From positions 1 through 7,069 of the forward strand of contig JAISJX010000031.1 in assembly GCA_031261145.1 (NCBI GenBank): a stretch of 7,069 nt of DNA, written 5' to 3'. Of this stretch, positions 6,955 through 7,069 are shown one piece after another (the first letter of the stretch is position 1; each line of letters opens with the position of its first letter). The DNA is from Tannerella sp. (GTDB lineage Bacteria > Bacteroidota > Bacteroidia > Bacteroidales > Tannerellaceae). Under the pieces are notes generated by a model. The model saw only the letters and a program-made list of their open reading frames with translations, was not told the origin of the DNA and searched no databases. The position numbers and the translations under genes are program-made.

Positions 6955-7027
6955 GCATCCGGCGACAAGACGATTCGCTCTTTGCTGAACGAAATATGTT
7001 CGCTTTTGGATTATTTAACTATATATA

Positions 7028-7059
7028 TTTGATTGTCTAAGCGGTTAGACATATATTTG
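7028..7059 (+). promoter_or_regulatory. Promoter reading out of the window to the right
   Basis: TTTG (7028-7031), a 20-base spacer and TATATTTG (7052-7059) match the Bacteroidetes consensus perfectly at both boxes. Transcription would begin near 7064-7066, a few bases before the window ends, so the controlled gene is not visible. It is divergent from the DUF4924-type gene. Confidence 0.7.
7034..7051. promoter_or_regulatory. Operator-like perfect inverted repeat inside the promoter
   Basis: TGTCTAA-GCGG-TTAGACA has two perfect 7-base arms around a 4-base centre and lies exactly between the -33 and -7 boxes of the rightward promoter. A dimeric repressor bound here would block RNA polymerase. 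Its size and layout fit TetR/AcrR-type operators, but no regulator gene is visible in this window. Confidence 0.55.
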
Positions 7060-7069
7060 CACCGTTGTA

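Noticed and set aside
6987..6999. Short inverted repeat CGAA-ATATG-TTCG between the divergent promoters
   Set aside because: Four-base arms are too short to be meaningful and it does not overlap either promoter box.

Overview
The window looks like chromosomal DNA from a member of the Bacteroidales (Bacteroides/Parabacteroides-like). Three things point there. Promoters fit the Bacteroidetes pattern (TTTG or TTG, about 19-20 bases, then TAnnTTTG) rather than -35/-10 boxes. There is a Bacteroidetes-type six-bladed beta-propeller lipoprotein. A DUF4924-type gene sits beside rfbD and prfC, an order I recall from Bacteroides genomes. Every gene appears intact except the one cut by the left edge. 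I see no mobile element, tRNA, rRNA or CRISPR array.

Layout, left to right. (1) 1-266, minus: N-terminal end of the SbcD nuclease subunit, cut by the window edge. (2) 267-556: divergent control region, with a minus-strand promoter for sbcD and a plus-strand promoter followed by a leader of about 190 bases. The leader can form two hairpins and holds two tiny ORFs. (3) 557-2261, plus: two-gene phosphate uptake operon, a PhoU-like DUF47 protein and a PiT-family phosphate permease. (4) 2262-2386: convergent intergenic gap with a degenerate 8-base tandem repeat and a weak terminator-like hairpin. (5) 2387-6174, minus: rfbD, then prfC, then a beta-propeller lipoprotein, spaced 36 and 11 bases apart and probably cotranscribed from a clear promoter before rfbD; a second, weaker promoter may serve prfC. 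(6) 6345-6896, minus: DUF4924-type protein with its own strong promoter. (7) 6897-7069: divergent promoter region. At the right edge a plus-strand promoter carries a perfect 7+7 inverted repeat between its two boxes and should drive a gene beyond the window.

The DUF47/PiT pair forms one functional unit, low-affinity phosphate import with its accessory protein. The minus-strand cluster mixes unrelated jobs: dTDP-rhamnose synthesis, translation termination and a surface lipoprotein. Most of the window is ordinary housekeeping DNA. The parts worth a second look are the phosphate-operon leader and the operator-like palindrome at the right edge; neither proves a new system.
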